This document shows, piece by piece, positions 1 through 10,842 of a stretch of DNA of 64,000 bases; within the stretch, counting starts at the first letter, position 1; every line of letters starts with the position of its first letter. The translations under genes were made by a program, and so were the position numbers. The stretch comes from Marsupella aquatica (lineage: Eukaryota > Marchantiophyta): the NCBI GenBank assembly GCA_973895155.1, contig OZ316899.1, positions 1,674,001 to 1,738,000 on the forward strand, given 5' to 3'. The notes below the pieces were generated by a model. It had not been told where the DNA came from. It saw nothing but the letters and a program-made list of their open reading frames with translations, and did not search any database.

Positions 1-591
1 GTCTTCCACCCATGCCCGGAATGTTGGCAGCATCGGAGTCCAGTCAGTAAAATAGCACAGCATTGCACAGTTGTACAACTGCCTTACATTGCACGCTGCT
101 TCCTCAAGACTCCAGTCCACCGTGGTGAATAGCTTAGAGCTCCAATCACCTTTTGTGTTGTCCGCGATCTCCTTTAAAATGTTAATACATTTATCCGAGA
201 CCCCTTCCCTTTCCCGTCCATCTGCTTTCTCCTGTATTTCACGCTCAGTCGGGGCCCTAATCTCGACCAGTTGAGGTCCAATGGCCTGAGGTCCTGCACC
301 AGGGGTTCTGGCAGGTTTAGCATCGTGCTCAATAGCCCTACTCTTTGCCGGGCCCGGTGTGATCTCGCTGTCTCTCGCCTTCCTAGGCTCATTCCTGTTC
401 TCTTGTGGCTCCTTTAAGTCCGATAGGCGCTTGCGCGCCTAATCCAAATTGGCATACAAGTCAAAGGGTTGTTGGGCCACAAAAAAAGGCCGGCGGCCAG
501 GAGCATCCCGGGCCCCCCGGGCAAGGTGTGCAATCGAGCTACGTGAGTCCTGCCTGCTATATCTTGCATTATCCTCCCCTATCGACTCCAT
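1..591 (-). pseudogene. LINE-A ORF1 (gag-like), 5' part, truncated by window edge
   Basis: On the minus strand an open frame begins at an ATG (589-591) and runs off the left edge. It is broken once by an in-frame TAG at 439-441. After that stop the protein matches, position for position, the ORF1 of the complete LINE at 20597-22639: a segment ILKEI..(K)xDW..KL(F/Y)TTV(D/E)WSL(D/E)EAA is followed by LYNC..CxFTDxTPxLPxFRxWVE. In this family ORF1 encodes an RNA-binding gag-like protein that coats the LINE transcript. The N-terminal 60 or so residues are Arg/Gly/Ser-rich. The similarity to the second LINE is seen directly; the assignment to ORF1 rests on its place before an endonuclease/RT ORF in that copy. 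Confidence 0.8.
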
Positions 592-2038
592 AATTTAAGC
601 AGTGATTTCAGATGGTACTTAGAGTAGAGGGTTCCTTCTCACCTCTCAATCCGCCCTTCCTTCCTGGTGTCAGCAAAGTCCCTCCACCCCTGTCCCGTAA
701 GTTGCTACTTTGTAATCTCCCCATTAGTCAGCCTTTCATTCTTCCCTTCCTCGCGCCAATAGCAGGTCCCCACAGTGAGTGCCTCCTGCCCACCGCTTCT
801 ACTTCCCCTTTTTTGCCTTGTGGGTCTTCCAATCTGCCCTTTAACTTTTCCTTTCCCAATCTATCCCTGTTACTAAGTCAGATTCATGCCGCTGCGCTTG
901 GCTTCTAAGGCCCACTGCCCTTGCTCTCCGCTATTTACTTCAGATTTTGATCTCTTACTTTGCCCTGTCTTACCCTGTTGTCAGTGACAATGGTATTACC
1001 GTCAATTCCCTCAGGTCCTCAAAACTAATTCCCCCCAGCTCCCTATACGTGGGTCACCAGTCAGCAATCATGATCTCAGTTGTCAGTCCCGTATCTTGTT
1101 GCGCCTCCGACCTTACAAATGAAGTCAAGATCCAGATCCCGTCACGGCCGTGCTTACCCCTTCCTAGTGTAATTAGGTTCCACGACCCCTAATCCAAATC
1201 ACTTGCTCAGCGATGGCTCTTGACTTCCTCTCTCTTAGTGTACGCAAAATCATAGGGAAAAGAGGCGGAACGAAGCAAAATCTCCATTACTTCCGCCACC
1301 CACCCTAAATCGCCAAAGCAACCCCCTGAAGAAAGGTAAACATCTCCAAATAACGCCCCGCAATTGCCAGCCAACTCTCAATGTGTAGAACCGAACAAAG
1401 TTCAGCAACCTTCCATCCGCCACCTTATACTTCCTCCGCCCTTGGAATAGCGCCGCCCCGCGTCCTTCCTGATCGCTGCTAATCAATCTTACAAGCTGTA
1501 ATCCGAATCCGCTTCCTAATGCCGCACCTCCCTAAGTAAGATTATCTCTTCAAATAGATGTAGTGGGTCATGCGCAAGGCTCCAGCGGTCACATCTACCA
1601 GCAGCACCGACCCTAAACCATGCCAGTCCTTCCTACTTTTTCATTTAGCTTTCTTCTCCAAGCATCCCTTCCATCGCTTCCACCTGCATTCGCAAAAGTT
1701 ACACCCCCCTAAACAGGAGTAAGCATCTTAGCACCCAGTCAACTATCAATCGTAACGCTCATCCACAAGACCAGATTTGAGTACACCCAGTACACCTTCA
1801 GCTCCGTCAGTTTCCCTTCAGTCAACTTTGCGTCCGTTCATAAAGACCTTTCTTATCCCTTGTCACTTGCTTACAACTCAGTAATCTTCCATTCCACTAT
1901 CTTTCCTATTCTACCTACTTAAGTTCCTAAAACCTAGTTACTCCGATAGCACTTAAAACATCTTTCTTACTATTCCTTGTTCAAAAAGCAAAAAAATGAC
2001 AAGTTTCTTACATAAACCTATATCGAGCCATTCCACAA
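592..2038. other. Non-coding stretch between LINE-A and gypsy-1
   Basis: This pyrimidine-rich sequence has only short spurious frames. Its left part is probably the 5' leader of LINE-A (minus strand). Its right part probably includes the 3' non-coding end of gypsy-1. I could not find an LTR boundary, a polypurine tract or a target duplication here. Confidence 0.4.
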
Positions 2039-2290
2039 CTAAGTATTTCGTGATCCTGGCAAGGCATCACATAGCTCCCCACTGAATTGTGAAGCGTCCT
2101 CGCGAACATCTTCAAATTCATACATGTAGTATTTTTTAAGCCTATCATAATGTACTCTTACAGGGTATATCTCACCTGTGATATTTGCTAATTGAACTGA
2201 CCCATTAGAGAACATCATTTCCACCTTATAACCAACGAGTGTAAAGCTTCCCTGGAAATTTTGCGTACCTATTGTCGTAAAGTAACACAA
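2039..2290 (-). pseudogene. Gypsy-1 integrase C-terminal domain
   Basis: The 83-residue block reads KFxGxFTLVGYKVEMMFSNGSVQL and then a RLKKYY segment. This is the pattern of the small beta-barrel after the integrase core in plant gypsy elements, where a PGK..W.GPYKV..IFsNGSVQL motif precedes the polyprotein end. It is about 90 bp downstream of the core block and in another frame. No chromodomain or PHD is seen here, in contrast to gypsy-2. Confidence 0.65.
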
Positions 2291-2379
2291 GATCTCCAGT
2301 TTGGATACAGATTGGCCTTAACTTTTATCATATTGCTGCTTCATTAGTGTTTGACGATACTTCAGTCTTTCTGATGCTA

Positions 2380-3573
2380 TTAATCTGGCTTCCTCCAATC
2401 CCTCCAGTTGGTACAACCTTGCTTCCTACTCTCTACCTCATTTAGACGGTCTTGTATGGTAACACGATATGTGGGAACCTCCAATTCTATTGGCACCAAG
2501 GCCTCCTGCCCAAATGTTAGGAAATAAGGTGTGTGTCCTGTGGTTGTTTTGTAAGCCAAATTGTAAGCAAAAATAGCAGCATACAGCTTATCATCCCAAT
2601 CGTCCTTGTGCTCTGATACTGTCTTATTCAGTATCTTACCAATGATTCCATTTGCTCTTTCGGTAAGTCCATTGGCCTTCGCATGGTAGGGAGTTGTAGG
2701 CCGATGCCGAACCAAGTATTGCTCATTAAGCCGTCCGACAACATCATTCAGAAAATGAGTCCCCCAATCACTGACTAGCTCTAGAGGTGCCCCATAATGA
2801 GTAAAGATCTGCTTGTATAAAAATCGAGCAGTTGTAACAGCATCATCCTTCATCGTCGGCCTAGCCTCTACCCATTTGGTCGCATAATCAATGGCCAGGA
2901 TGATGTACTTATTCCTCCAAGGATAAGTTTATGGCTTCAGAGGCCCAATGTAATCAATGCCCCATTTTTCAAATGTGGCAAGGGGTAAAACTAGATGCAA
3001 TGGATTCTACTGGCAGCCCGTGGTCCCCCCGCCCTTTGGCAAGGATCACATTCCCTAATGAATTTATGGACATCCTTGTGCAGAGTCGGCCACCAGTAAC
3101 CGGCATCCAATACCTTGCGGGTAGTCACTACTGGTGCAAAATGCCCTCCTGCCTCCTCTCCATGCATTGCTTCCATTACTTTCCGGGCATCATCTTTCTC
3201 TAAACATTGCTGGAGCTTACCAAATGCTCCCATCCAATGCAACACCCCATGAATGGTCTGGTAGCGAGCTGCCTTCCGTAAGAAGACCGCCTGTTGTTCT
3301 CTGGTCCAAGCCCTATTCAACCTTGCTGTACCAAGTAGTCGAATCCTTGTCTTGAAATAACTCCTCATCCGGAAATCGGTCGTCAATGCAATCTGATGCC
3401 GGGTTACAGGGTATCCTGGAGAAGAAATCTGCATTTGCGAGTAACTTCCCAGGTTTAACCCTTAATTCATAATCGAATTCCTCCAATAGCAATATCCATT
3501 GGGCCACTCGTCCTGTAAGATCCGGCTTGTTTACTAGGTACTTCAAACTTTCATGATCTGTATGAAAGATCAC
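2380..3573 (-). pseudogene. Gypsy-1 RNase H end and integrase
   Basis: Block 3573-3313 gives HTDHESLKYL and the KPGKLLANADFFSR linker. Block 3434-2991 holds the HHCC zinc-binding domain (HGEEAGGHF, CDPCQRAG). The core continues through 2950-2380, with IILAIDYATKW, ELVSDWGTHFLN, PYHAKANGLTERANGII and the acidic end of the D,D(35)E triad. Integrase inserts the cDNA into host DNA. Frame changes occur near 3434 and 2991. The catalytic D, D and E positions appear present. Confidence 0.88.
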
Positions 3574-3594
3574 CCGGTAACCTAATAAGTAGTG

Positions 3595-4890
3595 TCAAAA
3601 AAAATTACAGGAGTAGATGACCCCCAACGCTTCCCTCTCCGTTGTTGAGTAGTTTTGCTTGGCTACAGCTAACTGTCGGCTTGCAAAATAGATGGGGTGA
3701 TCCTTCCCCTTGTCATCTAACTGGCTTAAAATAGAGCCGATGCGGAATCTTGATACATCCACAAATACATGGAAATCCTTATTCCAATCAGGTGCCATCA
3801 TGACAGGTGCTTCTACCAGTTTTTGCTTCAACTGTATCACAGCCATAACTCGTTCAGGTGTTGGTTTGAAGTCTGAACTTGTTTTGAGCATGTTGGTTAA
3901 TGGCAGCGCTAGTTTTTCACAATCTTGGATAAACCTTCGATAGTAACCAATACAACCCAAGAAATATCTGACATCTTTTATATTCCTGGGTTGCATGATA
4001 TCCAACCAAACTGCCAATTTTCCTTTATCAATTTCAATACCCTTCTTGGATACCTTGTGACCAAGCAAGACCCCTTGAGTTACTCCAAAGAAACATTTAT
4101 CTAGATGTAGCTTCAATCCCACCTGTCTGCATCTTTCAAAGGTTCTTTGTAAGTACTTGGCATGTTTGGACGCCTTCCCAAACACAACAATATCATCGAT
4201 GAATATCTCCAGAAACTTCCGGAGGTAATCATGAAACATGTTAACCATCAACCTTTGGAACATAGCTGGTGCATTACATAATCCGAAAGGCATCCAGTTA
4301 AACACATAGATTCCCCACTCAATAATGAAAGCAGTTTTGATCTGATCCTCCTGCCTAATTCTGATTTGATTATATCCAGAGTAGCCATCCATGAAAGAAT
4401 ACAACTCATGGCTGGCTACAGTGTCTAACACCATATCAGTAAAAGGTAAAGGAAAGTGATCCTTTAAAGTGGCATCGTTCAGCTTCCTGTAATCCTGGCA
4501 AACCCTTATCTTTGGTTTGCCATCCGGTCCTGCCTTCTTGGGTACAATGACAATAGGAGACACCCAGTCCGAATGGAGAACTGGCGTAATGAAGCCGGCC
4601 TCCACCAACTTGTCAATTTCTGCTTTTACCAACAAAAAATACTTTGGATTCATCCTCCTCGTTGGTTGCCGAAACAATTGGCTCCCAACATAAGGTCAAT
4701 CCGATGCTCCCCCAATTTTGGGTCCACTCCTTGTAAATCAAGGTGACTCCAAGCAAAAACATCCTGGTATTCCACAAGTAACTCACTGATCTCCTTTTCA
4801 ATTTCGGGAGCAAGATTTACCTCCCGACCCTCACCCAACTTGAGCTTCCTGTATTGCTTTGATTGAATCATGTTGATTTGCTTCTTTAGA
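3595..4890 (-). pseudogene. Gypsy-1 reverse transcriptase and start of RNase H
   Basis: The N-terminal RT part (LLVEYQDVFAWSHLDL) lies in the frame ending at 4650. The main block 4677-3595 (360 codons) carries SDWVSPIVIVPKK, CQDYRKLNDAT, the YSGYNQI region, MPFGLCNAPAMFQRLM and the catalytic box FIDDIVVF, followed by the thumb and DHPIYFASRQL of the RNase H start. The enzyme copies element RNA into cDNA in cytoplasmic particles. The two parts overlap in different frames near 4650-4677, so at least one frameshift is present. The active-site aspartates are retained. Confidence 0.9.
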
Positions 4891-5886
4891 TTTGGATCTA
4901 GGTCTGCTTCCAACCTGGCCAACCTCATTCCTCCATATAGTGGAATTTTGGGCTCCGTGGTTGTTTCTATCACCTTCGCTGTTGTCTCCCCACTGGAAGA
5001 AGTAGCTTCTTCAATGATGGTGTTGATCTCCACTGGAGTAGATCCGTTTGGCTTCAGCTTCCCTTTTAGCCTTAGCATTTTCAACCTCATATTTTTGGTA
5101 GCCGGTCGACATCTTAGTCCGCTTGGAACAATTGACTCCAAACTCACCTTATTTATTGTGACAGCAGGTACTCCCTCTCAAATTGATTGCAACGCCTCTT
5201 GATTCGTCTGCGTAGCTGCCTGGTCTGCCGAGTGAGTCTTTGTAATTGGAGTGACCTTTTCATCAACCAGCGCTGCCGACTCCGGCCACTGTGCCACAGC
5301 GCTTGATGAAAGTCCACCATCTTGGCGTTGGGATCCTTTGATAGAACAAGTTCCTCCACTTGAACCTGTGATTCGGTTTCTTTATCCATGATAATTGATT
5401 CCAAAAAGGCGGCCTCAATTGCAAAGCAGCTGTCAGCCGGGACTTCCTGAAATTCTGAATTGCCTTCCTCTATGATGGGTTCCATCCAACTCTTCCTTGC
5501 TAACATTAGTGGAATTGAAATGGGCTCTTCCTCAATTTCTGGAACGATTGGCCGCATGGAATCTATGTCTCCCATCCAAAGTCCACTGGGGGGTGTATCA
5601 GGTCCAAACACACTTGCTTTTGTTACCCTTGTTTCTTTCTTTCTTTGGCAGTCATTTTCCTCTCTACCAGTTGAATACTTGCATATGGGTTATTACGAGT
5701 AGGCTGTCGCAACGGATTTCTCACCACATCATATGTTACCACCTCTGGTTCCTTGAGAGGGGAATTCTCTCGTCCCTGGACTGCTTGTATTGCCGGCCTC
5801 TTCTCTTGTCGTCGCTTGTTTAGGGGCAGCTTGTCCCCCTCCTCCACTCGTGCTGTAATTGGCATCCTCTTCTGTAGTGGTAACAC
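4890..5886 (-). pseudogene. Gypsy-1 linker between first ORF and RT
   Basis: This stretch contains minus-strand blocks 5886-5623, 5611-5153 and the start of 5147-4650, in more than one frame. The sequence is hydrophilic, rich in E, K, R and T, with the runs RRQEKRPAIQAV and RQTRQLRRRIKRR. This is where gypsy elements normally encode the end of gag and the aspartic protease, but no D-T/S-G active site is visible. I treat it as eroded gag-protease sequence. Confidence 0.4.
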
Positions 5887-5898
5887 GGGTGCAAAAAA

Positions 5899-6998
5899 CT
5901 AGCTTCTTGCATATTGGCAAAGTAATTGCAGATGGTACCCTAGTCTGGATACCGCTCCTTCCCCAATACTCTGCTTCTCCTCATTCAATGCCTTCTTTAA
6001 CTGCATTAAAAGATAGCCATTGTAGTCTCGGCTTGAATCGATATTCTCCACCAAAAATACCTGGGCTTTGCCGATCTCTGCTCTTGGCAATGTGCAGTGT
6101 AGTGTGACTTGTAAGAAATCAATCAACTGCCCCACATGTGGATTAGTGCATTGATTTCTAAAGAACCCATTCTTAGTAGAGGGCCCTGGAAATGATCGGA
6201 ATTGATTATCCAGCAATGTCTTTCGCTGCTCCACCTTAGTTTTATTCCCTTGTGGAAGAGCAAAGACAGCTTCAATTAGTGCTGGCATTAATTCCACCAC
6301 CTTCCCATACATCAGTGTTGTGTTAGAAGAAGCCTCCCACCATCCTATGAAGTCTAACAGATCTTTGTTTGGTATGTCAATTAACTGCCATGGTAACCGA
6401 ATGAATCCCTCTAAGCCGGTGTCGTTCATGTATCCAAAATACTTGTTATCCTGGATAGCACAGAAGACCTCATCTTCTTCTCGTGCAAACTGTAGTTGTA
6501 AGTCGGCAGGTAGCTTATCCGCCCAACCCGTCATAAACTTATCCTCCACTGCCCTATCACAAACTGGCACTGCTTCAGCCTTGGCCTGCCTCTCCGATCG
6601 ATTCCGCTTAGCTGGTGTTGCAGACGCCGACTACCTTTACGCTTCATCTCTTCAGTTCCTGAGAACTCTCCAAGAATGGCTTCTTTGGACCAAGCCGAAG
6701 TGTGACCCTTCAACTCCCACACCAGCTGTCCAGCGTTCTTAATCGCCTCCCGAATTCCAACGACTTGATTCTCTCTGATCAGCAACTCGTCAAGCTCACT
6801 GGTGGGAATCCATACAAATTTCTCAAGTACCTCCTCCATTCCCACAAACGCTGTCTTATGAATTCCCCATAACCACGCAAGCTCCGCCTGTTCCCTTGCT
6901 GCTCGTTCCGGCTTGACGTCTTCGTAGGTTGGTATGAGTTGCCGTGCTTCTTCAAGCAAACAGCCCCACAACTCGGCCGCTTGATTCACCGTGGTCAT
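5899..6998 (-). pseudogene. Gypsy-1 first ORF, unrecognised gag-position protein
   Basis: Two overlapping minus-strand blocks (6998-6531 and 6570-5899) read as one protein of about 360 residues if joined by a frame change near 6550. The first block is helical and acidic (LWGCLLEEA, ELDELLIREN) with a basic tail. The second block begins near a KFMTGWADKLP segment and contains WQLIDIPNKDLLDFIGWWEAS. No CCHC zinc knuckle or known gag fold was recognised. Its position upstream of RT makes a gag-like role likely by inference only. It could also be a captured sequence. Confidence 0.45.
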
Positions 6999-7169
6999 TC
7001 CACCAAAAGAAAAAGGAGCTTGAATAATTCCCTAACCATCTCCCTCGATCGATCGGCAACTGCTTCCGCGGTCCTAGGTTGATCAAACAAGCAAATGAGC
7101 AAGTGTACAGAGTGTCGGTTCCCTCCCTACAAAGCCGCCTCTTGATAGCTTGCCTGATCAAGCCCGGAT

Positions 7170-8200
7170 TAGGTCATAACCCTAATCTTGCTCAATCGTG
7201 ACCGTTGGATCTTACCTTATGTCGCGCCCCTAACCCGGGCCTTAAATCCCTTTAGTTCCATGGGGCGACCTTGACCACCAGTAGGGGTGAGGGTTCGGGC
7301 AAGGGGGTGTGTAGTGGCCTCGATTAGCCCTAAGTTGGGCTAAGTCAATATACTTACCGGTATAATACTTACACAACTCGTACTAGCCATAGTATGTTTG
7401 TTTTCCACCGCTGGAATATTCCCACAGTTAGTGACTCGGACTAACTCCCGGCTTGGGGCTTTCAAGCCATCAACGCAATAGAACCTTGTAGTATGCAATG
7501 GGTGGCAATCCCTACCATTAGTCCGCACCCAGTACATCCCTTGAAATGGCGCCTTTGTCCAGACAAAACATACACAACACCAGCTACCCGCGATAGAATC
7601 AGGGGGAAAAGACTACATTTACTCAGCGAAGAATCAGTTTACATAGTTGACTCGACTTCTAAGGGGTCAGCAGGCCTAACGGCAGTCAATGCCCAATCTC
7701 TCCGAGGCCCCGCCCCGTGCTTGCCCAGCAAGCTCGACTCTGGCTCTCACTCCTTAGTGCACTCTGACCCTGCTCAGGCCGGGACTCCCCGTGCCTCACC
7801 TTTTCTTGCGCTGAGATAACTAAGCCCTCTCCCCCCTCCCACAGCGGAAGGGGAAGCCTAAATACTACGGTTGCGGAAAGGAACTGGAAGATACTACCTT
7901 CCAGGGTAATGCCTACTGACTAACTACCTTTTGACAAACCGGCCGCACTCCTTTGACTGGTTGATCGTCGGTGGCAGGGGCGTTGACCGGGGTGGCAGCA
8001 GCTAAGTCTACTGACCAAAATCTAGTCCATTGATGGACTCTATCCTACGTTGGCTGATCCTAACTGGTCCTGTCCTAATTCTTTCTACTGTGTCGCTAAT
8101 CGACGCCTAATGACAACCCTTCTATCGTTAAGCCTAATCAGACAGATGCTGTTGACTCAACTGCCCCGCACGGCGCCTACTCAGACCCTCCGATAACCAC
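7170..8200. repeat. LTR-like non-coding sequence
   Basis: There is no credible coding sequence here. Between about 7340 and 7800 the sequence matches 49130-49800 in order and orientation. Shared blocks include TAGTTGACTCGACTTC, CAGGCCTAACGGC, a CGTGCTTGCCC.GCAAGCTC block and GGCCGGGACTCCCC. Two copies in unrelated surroundings, flanking retroelement genes, suggest LTRs of one gypsy family. The ends are not resolved. Confidence 0.5.
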
Positions 8201-8212
8201 CCCTTACGTGCG

Positions 8213-9553
8213 TGCTATGGTTGGGCCAGGGTTTGTCCCCTTGTCGGGGCGAGACCTCGAGCCGCCTAGATCAGAGGTGGGCCCAGGTCTTTCCCGCTGG
8301 AGGACGAGCAGAGTAACACGGTCCTGCAAGGCCTTGTTATCCCGTACCGCCTCCTCTGCCTCGTTTGCTGCCTCATCGGCCTCTACTTGGAGCCGTGCTA
8401 CCTCCAGGTTGAGCTGGTTAATGGAGTCACGCTAGGCCTGGTCCTGCGCCAACAATTTATCCCGTTTGGTGGAGAGACTAACCACCTGCTGAGCTGCCTG
8501 CAGGAATTGGTTGTTGAGGTCGGTCAGGCTGGTAACCCAAGCCAAGGATTCCGAGCGCAGTTGAAGCATGGTGTCGTCCAGCTTCTTGAGATCCATTTGC
8601 GCCCCACTCAACTCCTGGGTTAGTCCGTCCCGCTGTTCGACGGTGTGGGCTAACTCCTCACGGCGGGTAGTAGCCTCCTCCTCGAGGTGTTCTACCAGCA
8701 TTTGGAGGCACCCGATCTTGGTCCCCTTCGCCATGAGTTCTTCCTCCAAGCGACTTACGATCCGTGGTTGGTGCTCTAACATGAAGAAGGTTGGTTGAAA
8801 GTACGCCGAGACTTATTGTCCGATGTACGTCGCCAGCTCCCCTGACAGAGTCTGACTAAACTTCTGGACCAGGTCGTAGGCCATGGTCCCCGAGGCTACT
8901 TGGTAGTTCTCCATCCTCTTGGGTACGGGCGGTTCCTCGGGTGGGGCAACGAGCTCCTCCGTAGTCTGCAATGGGGAGGGGAAGGTTTCTTCAGGTGGTG
9001 GAGGGATTGGAGGTGGTTGTACCGGGGGTAGCGGAGGCTCGACGGAAGGGGGCGGCGGAATTTCAACCCGGGAGGTGACGGAGTATTAGTTGGGGCCTCT
9101 GGCTTGGGGTTTGCCCGAGGCGCGGTAGTCCGCTCACTTGGGGTAGTCTCCTCCGGAGTGGGGGTGACATTAGTCGGGGCTGAGGTGGCCATATTCTTTC
9201 CCCTGGCCTCCCGCTGTGCCTTGTACCAGGCAAGGATGTTGGTGATATGACTTCCTAGGTAAGTCTTCCCCCCGATAGCCATACCTCCCTGAGCCCGCTT
9301 AAGCTCCCCCGAGAACCTTTGGTAAAAGAATTGGGCCCAGTTTCGCCGTTTGTACTGTTCCACCTGTACGATCGTGCAGAGGGAGATCTCGGATTGTGGC
9401 TCAATCATGTGTAGGGTAGTCTGTATGAAATTAAGCTGCTCCATACAAATTAAGTTGGTGCACGACCCCTGCTTGTATCCGTTGTCTATCTTACCCTTGG
9501 GTTTGAAGTGCCGAGGTGTATACTCCTTATCCCAAATTTGGAGTTCAACTGCC
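8213..9553 (-). pseudogene. Retroelement gag-like protein with coiled coil
   Basis: A minus-strand coding trace runs from about 9553 to 8213. The first third (VELQIWDKEYTPRHFK to ILAWYKAQREAR) is globular. The middle (9180-8950) is rich in Pro and Thr. The last part (8787-8213) is a long coiled coil with heptads of L and E (SRLEEELMAKG, LEVARLQVEADEAA). Frame changes and in-frame stops (a TAA near 8820, a TAG near 8430) break it. The 5' end of the gene is cut at 9550 exactly where a 140-bp repeat begins. A role as structural gag protein is inferred from layout and from proximity to retroelement sequence. Confidence 0.5.
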
Positions 9554-9689
9554 GTGCGCATACACATCGCTACACAACATACATCGCTTGTCACATACAT
9601 CCAAACATAGTCACACGTACTGCCACATCACAAACACAAGAGAATGGAATACAAGTGGAACTCATGTCCACACATGTCCAAAACCCACA
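9550..9689. repeat. 140-bp direct repeat, copy 1
   Basis: The copy starts TGCCGTGCGCATACACATCG and ends CCAAAACCCACA, so it has the TG..CA ends of an LTR. A near-identical copy lies at 10022-10157. It interrupts the gag-like frame to its left. Confidence 0.7.
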
Positions 9690-10021
9690 ATAATCTCCTC
9701 AACAATCGGCACAACGATCCCGGTCAACAATACCCCATCGATCCCGCACCGATCTGATCACACACGTATGTCAAGCCAACGCACCTTGCACTACTCAAGG
9801 AATCCACGTTACACAAGTGGAGCTCACAGCCACCATAGCCACTCAAGCTCCTCTCTCTCCAAGGCTCAACATTGAAAGATGACCTTTCAATGCCTCACAA
9901 GTGAGAAGTACCCTCTCACACAAACTTGACGGAACCTTATCGGCTCATATAGCACACATACCAAACATACGGATCTAGATAGTACGATATACTCTAACAC
10001 TACCTAGAATGGTGTGACAGC

Positions 10022-10157
10022 TGTCGTGCGCATACACATCGCTACACAACATACATCGCTTGTCACATACATCCAAACATAGTCACACTGCCACATCACA
10101 AACACAAGAGAATGGAATACAAGTGAAACTCATGTCCGCACATGTCCAAAACCCACA
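10022..10157. repeat. 136-bp direct repeat, copy 2, possible LTR next to gypsy-2
   Basis: It matches copy 1 apart from a 4-bp deletion and a few substitutions. On the minus strand the sequence just before it reads AGCTAGGGGGGCGAT, which resembles a polypurine tract. This copy could therefore be the 3' LTR of gypsy-2, or the pair could be a small TRIM-like unit (9550-10157). I saw no matching copy at the far end of gypsy-2. Confidence 0.55.
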
Positions 10158-10332
10158 ATCGCCCCCCTAGCTGGGAGTAAGGTCCCCTAACTCTAGCTAG
10201 CCATGAGTTCTACAAGGTTGATATACACCTTTTTAGGTGTGAAGATCAGTAGGCCGGGTGCAAGTGAGCCCCATCGATCACCTACCTGCAATTCATATCT
10301 GCCAAGAGAACACAAATGATAACTAGTCGGCT

Positions 10333-10842
10333 TCATCGACACTGAGGACACAACCATGATCCACTAGGAATCACCTGCAATGGTGGTGTCAAACATGACA
10401 TGTGCCATCCTCTAGAACACTTATCACAAATCAACATAGTAGCTGCTCCCTGAGTAGATCCACACAACATACATTTTAAGCCAGCACAAACATGTGCCAA
10501 GCTTGGATCTACTGTACCGTCAATGTTGGGAAGGTGACATGGTGCACAGTTGCGCACATGATCCTTCCAAACCATACCATTGCATCCCTCCAACATCAGG
10601 ACACCAGAAGGCAACACTTCACGCACACGTAAGATTGTCCGGCCTGCGGTCACATCAAGTGTTGTGGGTGCTGTCTGCTGCAAATAAACATAATCACCAG
10701 GATGAAATTGTCGAATGCTTGCACGGTAACCTCCTCCGCGAATAGTGGCATACCTCAAAGTGTCACGATGTTGGGCAATGGCAAGGTTGTCAAAAGCCAT
10801 GGGCATCACTCTCTGAAATACCCGTGCTCTTTCTGAACACAC
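10333..10842 (-). CDS. Gypsy-2 integrase C-terminal part with PHD finger
   Basis: The 169-residue block starts with the integrase tail (FQRVMPMAFDNLAIAQHRD, FHPGDYVYLQQ, an RTILRVREVLPSGVLML barrel segment). It ends in a PHD finger: CMLCGS, then MLICDKCSRGWHMSCL, then WLCPQC and a stop. C4HC3 zinc ligands in this spacing define PHD domains, which usually read the histone H3 tail. The location at the polyprotein end corresponds to the chromodomain of chromoviruses, so a role in steering integration to marked chromatin is a reasonable inference. The frame overlaps the preceding integrase block by 37 bp in another frame. Confidence 0.8.
   Translation of the reverse strand: MCSERARVFQRVMPMAFDNLAIAQHRDTLRYATIRGGGYRASIRQFHPGDYVYLQQTAPTTLDVTAGRTILRVREVLPSGVLMLEGCNGMVWKDHVRNCAPCHLPNIDGTVDPSLAHVCAGLKCMLCGSTQGAATMLICDKCSRGWHMSCLTPPLQVIPSGSWLCPQCR

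Larger units (their letters stand above)
2039..6998 (-). mobile_element. Ty3/gypsy retrotransposon 1 (decayed)
   Basis: The minus strand carries, in order, an unrecognised first ORF (6998-5899), a charged linker (5886-4890), reverse transcriptase, RNase H, an integrase zinc-binding domain, the integrase core and an integrase C-terminal domain. RT before integrase is the Ty3/gypsy order. Several frame changes separate the blocks, so the copy is not translatable as one polyprotein. No DTG or DSG protease motif was found. LTRs, primer-binding site and polypurine tract could not be delimited; the sequence at 7170-8200 may be its 5' LTR region. Confidence 0.85.
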
